Below, in pieces: positions 24,717-43,455 of a DNA stretch of 64,000 nt; position 1 is the stretch's first letter, and each line of letters begins with the position of its first letter. The position numbers and the translations under genes were made by a program. The notes beneath the pieces are model-generated. The model was not told where the DNA came from, made no database searches, and worked only from the letters and a program-made list of their open reading frames with translations. This stretch comes from DASUPK01 sp963843085 (lineage in GTDB: Bacteria > Actinomycetota > Thermoleophilia > Solirubrobacterales > 70-9). The stretch spans positions 868,001 through 932,000 of the forward strand of contig CAWJJG010000011.1 of the NCBI GenBank assembly GCA_963843085.1. The letters run 5' to 3'.

Positions 24717-25556
24717 TCACTTCCTCTTTCCTCGCCTGCGGCCGCGCACGATCAGCGCGTCCGAGCGCTTGCCCTTCTTACGTGTCCTGTAACCGAGCGT
24801 CGGCTTGCCCCACGGGGTCACGGGGTGACCGCCCGGGGTGTGGTGCGCCTCGCCGCCGCCGTGCGGGTGGTCCACCGGGTTCATCGCGACGCCACGACTC
24901 TGCGGGCGCTTGCCCTTGTGCCGGTTGCGGCCGGCCTTGCCGATCTTCACGTTCTGGTGCTCCGCATTGGAGATGGTTCCGACGGTCGCGCGGCACTCTC
25001 CGCGAACCATCCGGACCTCCGAGGACGGGAGCCGGAGGCTGACCATCGGGCCCTCCTTGGCGACCACTTGGATGGCGGTGCCGGCGGAGCGGCCGAGCTT
25101 GCCGCCCTGGCCGGGGATCAGCTCGACGTTGTGCACGACGGTTCCCGTCGGGATCCGCGCCAGCGAGAGCGAGTTGCCGGGGGCGATGTCGGCCCCCTCG
25201 CCGGACACGACCTCGGCGCCGACCTGGAGACCCTGCGGGGCCAAGATGTAGCGCTTCTCGCCGTCGGCGTAGTTGAGCAGCGCGATGCTCGCCGAGCGGT
25301 TCGGGTCGTACTCGATGGAGGCCACCTTGGCGGGAATCCCGTCCTTGGTGCGCTTGAAGTCGACCTGGCGGTAGCGGCGCTTGGCCCCGCCGCCGCGATG
25401 GCGAGCGGTGACTCGGCCGTTTGAGTTGCGGCCGCCGGATGAAGTCTTGCCCTTAACGAGCTTCTTCGTGGGCTCCGCGCCGGTGAGCTCCTCGCGCATC
25501 GGATATGTGCCGAAGCGCCTGCCGGGGCTGGTTGGCTTGGTCTTGCGATTCGGCAT
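24717..25556 (-). CDS. rplB: Ribosomal protein L2
   Basis: 279 aa from ATG 25556 (MPNRKTKPTSPGRR). Contains the peptidyl-transferase-proximal motif MNPVDHPHGGGEG-like VDHPHGGGEAHHTPGG and the RNA-binding core GRNNNGRVTARHRGGG-like GRNSNGRVTARHRGGGAKRR. A 26-codon upstream extension of the frame is rejected because it overlaps rplW. Confidence 0.97.
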   Translation of the reverse strand: MPNRKTKPTSPGRRFGTYPMREELTGAEPTKKLVKGKTSSGGRNSNGRVTARHRGGGAKRRYRQVDFKRTKDGIPAKVASIEYDPNRSASIALLNYADGEKRYILAPQGLQVGAEVVSGEGADIAPGNSLSLARIPTGTVVHNVELIPGQGGKLGRSAGTAIQVVAKEGPMVSLRLPSSEVRMVRGECRATVGTISNAEHQNVKIGKAGRNRHKGKRPQSRGVAMNPVDHPHGGGEAHHTPGGHPVTPWGKPTLGYRTRKKGKRSDALIVRGRRRGKRK

Positions 25557-25558
25557 GC

Positions 25559-25855
25559 CTAGCCCTCCACCGCCGCGCCCTCGAACAGCTCGATCCGCTC
25601 GCCGGGCGAGAGTTGGACGATTGCCTTCTTCCACGAGCGGGAGCGACCGTTGTGGAGCCCGCGCCGCTTCGGCTTGGACTTCACCCGCGAGGTCCGGACC
25701 GCCTTCACGTGGACATCGAAGATCTCCTCGACCGCGTGAGCGATCTGCAGCTTGTGCGACCGGTCGTGGACGCGGAAGGTGTACTTGCCCTCGGCCATCA
25801 GCGCGTAGCTCTTCTCGGAGACGACGGGGCGGATGATCACCTGACGGGGATCCAT
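25559..25855 (-). CDS. rplW: Ribosomal protein L23
   Basis: 98 aa: MDPRQVIIRPVVSEKSYALM, then YTFRVHDRSHKLQIAHAVEE and VKAVRTSRVKSKPKRRG. It forms the docking site for signal recognition particle and trigger factor at the tunnel exit. ATG overlaps the rplD stop by one base (TAATG). Confidence 0.96.
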   Translation of the reverse strand: MDPRQVIIRPVVSEKSYALMAEGKYTFRVHDRSHKLQIAHAVEEIFDVHVKAVRTSRVKSKPKRRGLHNGRSRSWKKAIVQLSPGERIELFEGAAVEG

Positions 25856-26499
25856 TACGCGGCCCTCCCCTTGAGCTCCTCGAGAGCGGCCTCGGTGATC
25901 ACAAGCGAGGAGGCGCCGACGACATCGGCGACCCCCACCGCGGTCGCGAGCGCAACGGTGATGCCCGGGATGTTGCGGTAGCTCTTGGCCACGGCCTCCT
26001 CCTCGGCGCCAACGACGATCAGGGTCGGCGCGTCGGCGCCCCACTTCGCGAGGCCGTCGGCGGCCTGCTTGGTGGCCGGCTCCTTGAACGTGGCGCCGTC
26101 CAGGACGGCAACGCTGCCGCGCTCGGCGTGCACGGTCAGGGCCGCGCGCAGCGCCTTCCGGCGCGCCTTGCGGTTCACCTTGACCGTGTAGTGGCGAGGC
26201 TTCGGGCCGAAGGCGGCGCCGCCGCCGTAGCGATGCGGGACGCTCAGGGCGCCCGCGCGGGCACGGCCGGTCCCCTTCTGGCGCCAGGCCTTGGCGGTGG
26301 TCATGGAGACCTCGCCGCGGGTCAGGCTGGAATGCGTGCCGCGCCGGCGCGCGTTCAGGTCGGCACGTGCGGCCTCGTGGACGAGCGCCTCGTGGAAGGG
26401 CTCGCTGAAGATCTCCTTGGGCAGATCGGACTTCGCCTGCTTGCCGAGGGTCGTCGCCTTTGGCGCGGCGGTGGTGCTTGTGGCCGACGAATTGTTCAT
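25855..26499 (-). CDS. rplD: Ribosomal protein L4
   Basis: 214 aa. L4 signatures include RQKGTGRARAG and FGPKPRHYTVKVNRKARRKAL, the loop lining the exit tunnel. In E. coli L4 represses the S10 operon; no equivalent leader could be confirmed here. Start overlaps the rplC stop by 4 nt. Confidence 0.96.
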   Translation of the reverse strand: MNNSSATSTTAAPKATTLGKQAKSDLPKEIFSEPFHEALVHEAARADLNARRRGTHSSLTRGEVSMTTAKAWRQKGTGRARAGALSVPHRYGGGAAFGPKPRHYTVKVNRKARRKALRAALTVHAERGSVAVLDGATFKEPATKQAADGLAKWGADAPTLIVVGAEEEAVAKSYRNIPGITVALATAVGVADVVGASSLVITEAALEELKGRAA

Positions 26500-27230
26500 T
26501 CGCTGCGCACCTCCACGGTGGCGTTCGTCGCGCCGGGGACCGAGCCCCGGATCAGCAGCAGGTTGCGCTCCGCGTCGACCTCGACCACATGCGCGCCCCG
26601 CTGGGTGATCCGCCGCGAGCCCATCTGGCCGGGCATCCGCATGCCCTTGAAGACGCGGGCGGGATCGGCGCTCGCGCCGACCGAGCCTGGGGCGCGGACG
26701 TTGTGGGAGCCGTGCGTCACCGGTCCGCGCCCGAAGTTGTGACGCTTGACCGTGCCCTGGAAGCCTTTGCCGACCGAGACCGCGGAGACCTTCACCTGCT
26801 GGCCCGCCTCGAAGCTGGTCACGGTGACCTCATCGCCGATCTTCGGGCCGGCGTCCGACCCGGCTTCGCGATCGGAAGAAGCGTCCTCGGCGGCGTCGCC
26901 TGCATCACCAGGGGCTTGTGCGGCGTCGCCGCCTGCGGGCGCTTCAACCTCCTTGGACGCTCCACCTCCCACCTCGATGTCCCGGAACTCCACCAGGGTC
27001 TTCAGACCCACCGCGCCGGCCTTCTTCAGATGGCCCGCCTCGGGCTTCCTGACCCTGTCCTCGGCGACCGGGATCGCGGCGAGCTGGACGGCGTCGTAGC
27101 CGTCGCGGTCGGCCTTGCGAATTGCGGTCACCCTGTTCGGCGCCGCCTCGATCACGGTCACGGGGACGGCCGTGCCGTCCTCGAGGAAGATGCGGGTCAT
27201 CCCCAGCTTCTTGCCGACGATCGCCGCCAT
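26496..27230 (-). CDS. rplC: Ribosomal protein L3 with acidic internal insertion
   Basis: 244 aa. Standard L3 start (GKKLGMTRIFLEDGTAVPVT) and the peptidyl-transferase loop KGFQGTVKRHNFGRGPVTHG followed by GSVGASADPARVFKGMRMPG. Residues about 88-130 are an insertion of Ala, Asp, Gly and Glu between two strands of the beta barrel. Its neighbour in sequence terms, IGDEVTVTSFEAGQQVKVS, resumes normal L3. Usual length is 205-215 aa. Confidence 0.95.
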   Translation of the reverse strand: MAAIVGKKLGMTRIFLEDGTAVPVTVIEAAPNRVTAIRKADRDGYDAVQLAAIPVAEDRVRKPEAGHLKKAGAVGLKTLVEFRDIEVGGGASKEVEAPAGGDAAQAPGDAGDAAEDASSDREAGSDAGPKIGDEVTVTSFEAGQQVKVSAVSVGKGFQGTVKRHNFGRGPVTHGSHNVRAPGSVGASADPARVFKGMRMPGQMGSRRITQRGAHVVEVDAERNLLLIRGSVPGATNATVEVRSE

Positions 27231-27551
27231 CTACAACCTGATCTCCACATCGACGCCCGCGGGGAGAGTCTCCATCCGCTGCAGCTCGTCGACGGTCTTC
27301 GGGGTCGGCTGATGGATGTCGATCAGCCGCTTGTGGGTGCGAATCTCGAAGTGCTCGCGCGAATCCTTGTCCTTGAACGGGGAGCGGATCACGCAGTAGA
27401 CGTGCTTGTCGGTCGGCAGCGGGATCGGCCCGGCGACGGTCGCGCCGGTCCGCTCGGCGGTCCCGACGATCTCCTGGGCAGCCCGGTCTATGGCGTCGTG
27501 GTCGTACGCCTTCAGCCGGATCCTGATCTTTCCTGATGTCAATGAAGCCAA
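27231..27551 (-). CDS. rpsJ: Ribosomal protein S10
   Basis: 106 aa: KIRIRLKAYDHDAIDRAAQE and IPLPTDKHVYCVIRSPFKDK with the KRLIDIHQPTPKTVDELQRM end. Start is TTG at 27551 (MASLTSGKIRIR); a second TTG lies three codons in. It is the first gene of the S10 operon and is followed without a gap by rplC. Confidence 0.95.
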   Translation of the reverse strand: MASLTSGKIRIRLKAYDHDAIDRAAQEIVGTAERTGATVAGPIPLPTDKHVYCVIRSPFKDKDSREHFEIRTHKRLIDIHQPTPKTVDELQRMETLPAGVDVEIRL

Positions 27552-27584
27552 TTTGTGCCTGGTTTCTGTTTGGTCTCTTCGCGC

Positions 27585-27623
27585 AGCTAGGGCGCCGCCC
27601 CGGTGTAGCTAGGGCCGCGCCCT
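27585..27623 (-). repeat. Tandem direct repeat with two small hairpins, S10 operon leader
   Basis: Two copies of AGCTAGGGC start at 27585 and 27607. Each is followed by its complement, forming GGGC-GCC-GCCC (27590-27600) and AGGGC-CGC-GCCCT (27611-27623). They lie between tuf and rpsJ, 35-60 nt upstream of the rpsJ start, so they would be in the S10 leader or read-through transcript. Role unknown. Confidence 0.5.
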
Positions 27624-27681
27624 GGTCGTATGTCTGACAGTTGTCTTGGCCCTTTGCCCTTGTGGGAGGGCCTTACTCAGA

Positions 27682-27704
27682 ACGGGCCCCGAACGGGGGC
27701 CCGT
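27682..27704 (-). terminator. Strong hairpin after tuf
   Basis: Perfect 9-bp stem ACGGGCCCC / GGGGCCCGT with a 5-nt loop, six bases after the tuf stop on the minus strand. No U tract follows, so it may be a weak or factor-dependent terminator or an mRNA-stabilising 3' structure separating fusA-tuf from the S10 operon. Confidence 0.55.
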
Positions 27705-27709
27705 CACAG

Positions 27710-28894
<1,185 letters not shown>

Positions 28895-28978
28895 CTCGCT
28901 CCTTTGGGGGTCTAGTTGGTGTCTGTAAGTCGGTCTTGCGGAAGTTGGTTCGGTTGCTGACCAACCTGGGGAATATAG

Positions 28979-31093
<2,115 letters not shown>

Positions 31094-31161
31094 GATCCTG
31101 TCCGGTCGTACTGGCGTGAGGGAGATGCGGAACGGCTAGTCTCAGTTCGGAATTCGCGCAG

Positions 31162-31181
31162 AAAAAAGGCCCTTACGGGCC
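31162..31181 (-). terminator. Rho-independent terminator / attenuator in fusA leader
   Basis: Minus strand reads GGCCC, loop GTAA, GGGCC, then six T. It is a complete intrinsic terminator, 69 nt before the fusA ATG. A second small stem (GAGACGC/GCGCTC, plus-strand 31183-31199) lies just upstream and could compete with it. Because the genes upstream are on the opposite strand, its main target is probably the fusA transcript itself (attenuation) or antisense read-through. Confidence 0.7.
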
Positions 31182-31332
31182 CGAGCGCAAAAGCGTCTCT
31201 TCGACCCGAACTTCTGACTATGTCGCGCCGTTCTCCATCGAAACGGTTAACGCCCGCGGAGCCCTCTGGGGACTCCCCGGAGCGACGGACGATGATAGCA
31301 GCGGCTCGGGGGCGTTCAGGCAGGGATCACGC

Positions 31333-32190
31333 ATGAAGTCCGCTCGCCACAGGCAGGCCTCCGATGGCGTCAAGGAGCTCACCGAGCGCACCCGCCGGGA
31401 GGGCCGCGAGCTCTCCCGCCGGCGTCGCGCCGAGGCGCGCCGGCTCGGGCCGGTCTTCGCGCCCGTGGGCCGCCTCGCGTCCGGGCTCGCGCCTCGCATA
31501 ACCGGGGCTCTGCTGTTCGTGATCAAGCTGTTCGCCGCGCTGATCGCGCTGCTCGCCGAGCTCGGAGCCGTGGGCGGGCGGTGGATCGTGGAGCACGCCA
31601 GGGCGCTGGCGGGTGGCCTGGCCCGCGCGACGCGCCACGTGACCCCTCTCTCCACGGTCGCCTTCGTCGGCATAGCGGCCGCGATCGGGCTCGGGGTCTC
31701 GCAGTTCTTCGACTACCACGGGGTGGCCGTGGATGCCCCCGAGTACGCCGGTGAGGTCGGATCGGTCGCCAATGTTCCCCTCGTCGGGACCGAGACGGCG
31801 GGCAGCGCCCACCTCTGGGTGCTCATCCCGATCGCCGTTGCGGCCGTAGTCCTGATCATCGGGGCCTATCGAGGTGACACGCGACTCTCAGGAGCGGTGG
31901 CGCTCTGCGGCCTGCTCGGCCTCGCCGTCGCCATCGCCATCGACCTCCCGCAGGGACTGGACGCCGGCCGAGCGGGCCTGGCCTTCAGCGGCGCGGACGC
32001 GGTCCTGCTCCAGGGCTTCTGGGCCGAGGTCTCCTGCTCCGCGATCCTCGTCCTCTGCGGCGGCCTGCTCGCCCTCTACTCTCGAGGGGTGGCGTCAGCG
32101 AGGAGAGGGCGATCGAGGGGGACGGTCGCGCGCCGGGGGGCGAGGCACGGCGACAGCGGGATCTCGCCCGGCCTGCAGGCCGAGTCATGA
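31333..32190 (+). CDS. Multi-TM membrane protein with basic N terminus, pair member 1
   Basis: Unrecognised 285-aa protein. A highly charged Arg-rich N terminus (about 1-50) precedes five hydrophobic segments. The segment VSQFFDYHG and the C-terminal GFWAEVSCSAILVLCGGLLAL resemble VSQFTDIFH and GFWLELIGSLVLTVCGAALA in the next gene, so the two proteins are related. It overlaps that gene by 4 nt (ATGA) and forms a two-gene operon opposite to the ribosomal genes. Function unknown. Confidence 0.7.
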   Translation: MKSARHRQASDGVKELTERTRREGRELSRRRRAEARRLGPVFAPVGRLASGLAPRITGALLFVIKLFAALIALLAELGAVGGRWIVEHARALAGGLARATRHVTPLSTVAFVGIAAAIGLGVSQFFDYHGVAVDAPEYAGEVGSVANVPLVGTETAGSAHLWVLIPIAVAAVVLIIGAYRGDTRLSGAVALCGLLGLAVAIAIDLPQGLDAGRAGLAFSGADAVLLQGFWAEVSCSAILVLCGGLLALYSRGVASARRGRSRGTVARRGARHGDSGISPGLQAES

Positions 32191-32732
32191 GCAGGCTCCC
32201 GCGCACCGAGACGCTCCTCGTGCTCGCCTGCGCCGCGGCCGCGGCCATGCTCGCCGTCTCCCAGTTCACCGACATCTTTCACCTCACACCGCCCGGTGGC
32301 GAAGCGCTGAAGGCGATCAAGGCATCCGACCAGCATGGCTACGCGACCCTCGTGCTCGCGGTCTTCGCCCTGATCCTGCTCGTCGTCGCGATGGCCGCGC
32401 GCGGCGAGCAGCTCGGCCAGGTGGCCGCGGTGGCGATCGCCGTCTGCGGCGTGGTCGCCCTGCTCATCTTCCTGATCGGCGACCTCCCGAAGGTGAACAA
32501 CGTCGGCACGCTCGACGACCCACGCCAGTCCTTCATCGACGCCGAGGCGAAGCCGGTGGCCGGCTTCTGGCTCGAGCTGATCGGCTCCCTGGTGCTCACC
32601 GTCTGCGGAGCTGCCCTGGCGACGATGCGCCCCGATCGCGCGGATAAGAGTGAAGTCCACGGCGGCCGGATTCACGACAGCACGGTCGCCGAGACGGCGA
32701 CGACCCGCCTGGAACGCACCCGCGGCGAGTAG
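32187..32732 (+). CDS. Four-TM membrane protein, pair member 2
   Basis: Unrecognised 181-aa protein with four TM helices: one at the N terminus (LLVLACAAAAAMLAV), two central and one near the C terminus. An extracytoplasmic loop follows VSQFTDIF, and a GDLPKVNNVG motif precedes the last helix, like IDLPQGLDAG in the upstream gene. The C-terminal tail is hydrophilic. It is translationally coupled to the preceding gene. Function unknown. Confidence 0.72.
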   Translation: MSRLPRTETLLVLACAAAAAMLAVSQFTDIFHLTPPGGEALKAIKASDQHGYATLVLAVFALILLVVAMAARGEQLGQVAAVAIAVCGVVALLIFLIGDLPKVNNVGTLDDPRQSFIDAEAKPVAGFWLELIGSLVLTVCGAALATMRPDRADKSEVHGGRIHDSTVAETATTRLERTRGE

Positions 32733-33206
32733 TCGGTCCCTTCCTGGCGGTATTGCCGTCTGCCCTGGCGACCGGTTAGATCGTCCGGTGCCAGTCCGCA
32801 GATCGGTGCTCGGCTATGTCAGCACGACGCTCCTCGCATTGCTCGCATTCGCGATTGCCGGTTGGGCGTCGGGAGAGCCACTCCGTCCCGTCGGCTTCGG
32901 AATCTTCGGGCCCTCGCCGTCCTGATCTTCATCTGGACGACTTTTTCCTCCGCAAGCGTGTTGCGCGGCTGGAAGTTGATTGGTGAGTTCTTCCAGGTAC
33001 GCCGGAACAACTCACCAAACCCGCTTCGGACGAGGCGCCTCTTTTCTCTGTTGCGGCCCCGCGAGGGGCCTCGAAAACCAAACAGCTCAAAGACGCAGCC
33101 CGATCGGCGACGCGATCGTACGAATCGGGTACGTGAGCGAGACGATCGGGCGAGGACGAAGAGATGCGCCGCTTTGCAGCGGCCTCTCAGCGAGAGACGA
33201 AAACCC
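32733..33206. other. 474-nt intergenic region between membrane pair and rpsG
   Basis: No convincing gene. A 45-codon plus-strand frame from a GTG at about 32789 to 32925 (one hydrophobic helix) lacks a ribosome site and is doubtful. On the minus strand, downstream of rpsG, the stem GCCGCT-TTGC-AGCGGC (33168-33183) is a possible terminator for rpsL-rpsG, but it is followed by only scattered T. The rest shows nothing recognisable. Confidence 0.5.
33168..33183 (-). terminator. Possible terminator hairpin after rpsG
   Basis: Perfect 6-bp stem with a 4-nt loop (GCAA on the transcript), 24 nt after the rpsG stop; the following bases (GCATCTCTTCG) are only moderately T-rich. Weak support. Confidence 0.4.
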
Positions 33207-33677
33207 CTACCAGCGGTAGTGGGCGAAGGCCTTATTAGCCTGCGCCATCCGGTAGATGTCGTCCTTGCGCTTCCAGGCGTTGCCCTGCTGCTTGGACGCA
33301 TCCAGGATCTCGTTGGCCAGGCGCTCGGCCATCGACTTCTCGCCTCTGGCCCTGGCGAACTCGACCAGCCAGCGGACCGCGAGGGTGCGAGCCCGGCGGG
33401 CGGGCACCTCGACCGGCACCTGGTAGGTCGCGCCGCCGACGCGGCGTGAGCGGACCTCGAGCACCGGGGTGAGCTGTTTGACCGCGCCCTCGAGCTCCTC
33501 GACCGGGTTGTTGCCGGTGCGCTCGCCGACCACGGCGAGGGCGTCATAGGTGATCTTCTCGGCGACGGACTTCTTGCCGTCGCTCATCACCTTGTTGATC
33601 ACCTGCTGCACGATGCGGCTCCGGTAGACGGAGTCGGGCTCGAGCAGGCGGATCGTGGCCTGGTTGCGGCGCGGCAT
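33207..33677 (-). CDS. rpsG: Ribosomal protein S7
   Basis: 156 aa: MPRRNQATIRLLEPDSVYRS, GKKSVAEKITYDAL, and QVPVEVPARRARTLAVRWLV, standard S7 of the 30S head. In E. coli S7 is the str-operon repressor. The stop is followed by the structure at 33168-33183; the next minus-strand gene, fusA, is 2.1 kb away. Confidence 0.97.
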   Translation of the reverse strand: MPRRNQATIRLLEPDSVYRSRIVQQVINKVMSDGKKSVAEKITYDALAVVGERTGNNPVEELEGAVKQLTPVLEVRSRRVGGATYQVPVEVPARRARTLAVRWLVEFARARGEKSMAERLANEILDASKQQGNAWKRKDDIYRMAQANKAFAHYRW

Positions 33678-33678
33678 C

Positions 33679-34074
33679 CTAGGAGGCCTTCACTCCGTAG
33701 AGCGAACGGCCCTGCTTCCGATCCGAGACGCCGGCGGCGTCGAGAGCGCCGCGGACCACCTTGTAGCGGACGCCCGGAAGGTCCTTGACGCGGCCACCCC
33801 TGACCAGGACCACGGAATGCTCCTGGAGGTTGTGGCCTTCGCCCGGGATGTAGCTCGTCACCTCGAGCCCGTTCGTCAGGCGAACCCTGGCGATCTTCCG
33901 AAGGGCCGAGTTCGGCTTCTTCGGGGTGACCGTGGCAACGCGGGTGCAGACGCCGCGCCGCTGCGGAGCGGCGACGCGCTTCTTGCGACCCTGGCCCGAC
34001 TTGAGGCCCGGCGTCGACATCTTCTTCTTCTTGTGGGTTCGTCCCTTGCGGACGAGCTGATTGGTGTTGGGCAT
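33679..34074 (-). CDS. rpsL: Ribosomal protein S12
   Basis: 131 aa from ATG 34074 (MPNTNQLVRKGR). PKKPNSALRK (Lys52/53) and GRVKDLPG (Lys97) correspond to E. coli Lys42/43 and Lys87/88 and are wild type, as in streptomycin-sensitive proteins. Relative to E. coli, an insertion of about eight residues (LKSGQGRKKRVAAP) precedes QRRGVCTRV. A longer upstream frame is rejected. Confidence 0.96.
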   Translation of the reverse strand: MPNTNQLVRKGRTHKKKKMSTPGLKSGQGRKKRVAAPQRRGVCTRVATVTPKKPNSALRKIARVRLTNGLEVTSYIPGEGHNLQEHSVVLVRGGRVKDLPGVRYKVVRGALDAAGVSDRKQGRSLYGVKAS

Positions 34075-34181
34075 CGGCGCGTGATGGTAGCTGAGAGGCA
34101 GTCCGATGTCGCCGCGCGTGTACCGGCTCCGCCAGGCGGCGTGGGGCGGCGGCGGACGGCCTCTCACTACGCTTCCCGCCG

Positions 34182-34721
34182 ATGCCGATCTTCAAGAAAA
34201 GGCAGAAGCCGACCAGCGGCGAGCCGGTGCTGGCCGTCGACATCGACGGAGTGATCAGCCTGTTCGGCTTCGATCAGCCTGAACCCGGTCTTGGCGTTCC
34301 GCACGACGCGCCCGGCGAGTTTCACCTGATCGACGGGATGCTCCACTGCATCGCCCTCGAGACCGGTCCACGGCTGAACCGCCTGGCGAAGGCCTTCGAG
34401 CTGGTCTGGGCGAGCGGCTGGGAGGACCGCGCCAACGACCACCTCCCCGGGATCCTCGGCCTCCCCGAGCTCCCCTACCTGACCTTCGACGGCCGAGCCC
34501 GCTTCGGCACCGCCCACTGGAAGCTGGAGGCCCTCGATGAGTATGCGGGCTCTCGCCCGCTCGCCTGGATCGACGACAGCCTCGACTCCAGCTGCTACGA
34601 GTGGTCCGACAAGCGCTCCAGCCCCACCCTGCTGGTCCCCACCGAATCCGACGTCGGGCTTCTCGACGTCCACGTCGAGATGATCGAGCACTGGGCCAGA
34701 GAGGGCTTCGAGCCCGCCTAG
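34182..34721 (+). CDS. HAD-like hydrolase-fold protein
   Basis: 179 aa. The N-terminal LAVDIDGVISLF fits HAD motif I (Asp20 and Asp22). Later segments FELVWASGWEDRAND (motif II-like Ser/Trp) and PLAWIDDS (motif IV-like paired Asp) also fit the small HAD proteins that lack a large cap. Probably a phosphatase or phosphotransferase of unknown substrate. Divergent from rpsL with only about 107 nt between starts. Confidence 0.7.
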   Translation: MPIFKKRQKPTSGEPVLAVDIDGVISLFGFDQPEPGLGVPHDAPGEFHLIDGMLHCIALETGPRLNRLAKAFELVWASGWEDRANDHLPGILGLPELPYLTFDGRARFGTAHWKLEALDEYAGSRPLAWIDDSLDSSCYEWSDKRSSPTLLVPTESDVGLLDVHVEMIEHWAREGFEPA

Positions 34722-34752
34722 GCCCGACGGAACACGGGTAGACTCGGCGGCG

Positions 34753-35076
34753 ATGGGAGAGGTGGTGCCGATCATCTTCTTGGCCGTGATCCTGAAGATC
34801 CCGGTCCTCTACGGCATGTGGCTGATCTATTGGGCCGTCAAGGAGGAGCCGGAGCTCGAGGAGCTGCCCGGCGACGCCGACGATCACAGCTTCCGCCGCT
34901 TCCGCCGGAGTCCCCGGAAGCCCAAGGGGCCTCGCCGCGGCCCTCACGGAGGCTCGGCTCGGGCCGAGCCGGACTGCCCGCCGGGCGGCCGCAAGAGGAC
35001 GCCCGTCATCGAGCCGAGGGTCGCCCCCGGCATGGCCGCTCACGAGCGGCGCGAGCACACACCGGCCGGCAGCTAG
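34753..35076 (+). CDS. Small single-TM protein with basic, Pro-rich cytosolic tail
   Basis: Unrecognised 107-aa protein. One hydrophobic segment at about residues 5-28 (VVPIIFLAVILKIPVLYGMW), then an acidic stretch and a long Arg/Pro/Gly-rich tail. Same strand as the HAD and VOC genes, with short spacers, so probably one transcription unit. Function unknown. Confidence 0.6.
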   Translation: MGEVVPIIFLAVILKIPVLYGMWLIYWAVKEEPELEELPGDADDHSFRRFRRSPRKPKGPRRGPHGGSARAEPDCPPGGRKRTPVIEPRVAPGMAAHERREHTPAGS

Positions 35077-35111
35077 ACGCCGGCAACCACGACAGACACA
35101 GGAGGGAACCG

Positions 35112-35498
35112 ATGGGACAGCCCGTTGTGCATTTCGAGGTGGTCGGCAAGGACGCCAAGAAGCTCAGGGACTTCTATCGCGAGCTGGCCGGATGGGATTT
35201 CCAGGTCTTCGACGACGGGCCGACCGACTACGGCATCGTTTCCCGCGACGGGAACACCAATTCCGAAGGAATCGGGATCGGAGGAGGCGTGGGCGACAGC
35301 CCCGAAGGCTACGAGGGCCACGTCACCTTCTACATCGAGGTCCCGGACGTCGGAGCAGCCCTCGACCAGGCGGAGAAGCTGGGCGGCACCAAGCTGATGG
35401 GCCCGGACACTCCGATGGAGGGCCTGACGATCGGCCTGTTCTCAGACCCCGAGGGCCACGTGGTGGGCCTCGTCCAAGGCCAGACCGGCACCTCGTGA
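35112..35498 (+). CDS. VOC-family (glyoxalase/bleomycin-resistance fold) protein
   Basis: 128 aa, with a good GGAGGG Shine-Dalgarno before ATG 35112. Begins VVHFEVVGKDAKKLRDFYRE, typical for a VOC beta-alpha-beta module, and ends with SDPEGHVVGLVQ, the second module's conserved metal-ligand strand. His7 and the second-module Glu/His are plausible metal ligands. Cytosolic; substrate unknown. Confidence 0.82.
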   Translation: MGQPVVHFEVVGKDAKKLRDFYRELAGWDFQVFDDGPTDYGIVSRDGNTNSEGIGIGGGVGDSPEGYEGHVTFYIEVPDVGAALDQAEKLGGTKLMGPDTPMEGLTIGLFSDPEGHVVGLVQGQTGTS

Positions 35499-35514
35499 GC
35501 CCTCAGCGGTAGCT

Positions 35515-35592
35515 CGGGCGGGTGGCGCCGGATTTCACCCTCGACGCGCGCTCTTGCGCGCGTCGATGAAATCCGGCGACAGGACCCGCCCG
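35515..35592. terminator. 78-bp compound inverted repeat between VOC gene and rpoC
   Basis: Three nested perfect arms: CGGGCGGGT (35515-35523) with ACCCGCCCG (35584-35592); CGCCGGATTTCA (35526-35537) with TGAAATCCGGCG (35567-35578); TCGACGCGCG (35541-35550) with CGCGCGTCGA (35557-35566). In total 31 base pairs, interrupted by small bulges, with a 6-nt loop. It lies between convergent genes, so a bidirectional terminator is likely, although no U tract follows. Confidence 0.75.
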
Positions 35593-35608
35593 CCCTACAG
35601 CTCAGTCC

Positions 35609-43260
<7,652 letters not shown>

Positions 43261-43344
43261 CTCGGCGACTCCTCAAAGTATTCGAAGGGTTGTGAGACCG
43301 CGCCTGAATCGGGCAGCAGGGCTCACCGGGCGCGCGAACCGTGC

Positions 43345-43373
43345 ATAGTAACGCACGGCAGCCCTTTGGTCAA
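43345..43373 (-). promoter_or_regulatory. Sigma-70-type promoter for rpoB-rpoC
   Basis: Minus strand: TTGACC (43373-43368), 17-nt spacer, TACTAT (43350-43345). Both hexamers match the vegetative consensus TTGACA/TATAAT in five and four positions. It lies about 85 nt upstream of the rpoB start, inside the rplL-rpoB gap. Confidence 0.8.
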
Positions 43374-43386
43374 GGGTTGCTAACAC

Positions 43387-43400
43387 GCCCCGGACGGGGC
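43387..43400 (-). terminator. Hairpin between rplL and rpoB promoter
   Basis: Stem GCCCC-GTCC-GGGGC, just upstream of the rpoB promoter, without a clear U tract. Could partially terminate rplJ-rplL transcripts and so set the ratio between ribosomal and polymerase subunits. Confidence 0.45.
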
Positions 43401-43455
43401 ACGCGCCGGGATCTTACTCCCAATCTGGGCGGTGTGGGGCAGTTCGTACTCGTTG

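Noticed and set aside
32789..32925. 45-codon hydrophobic plus-strand frame
   Set aside because: No Shine-Dalgarno and no support beyond one hydrophobic stretch.
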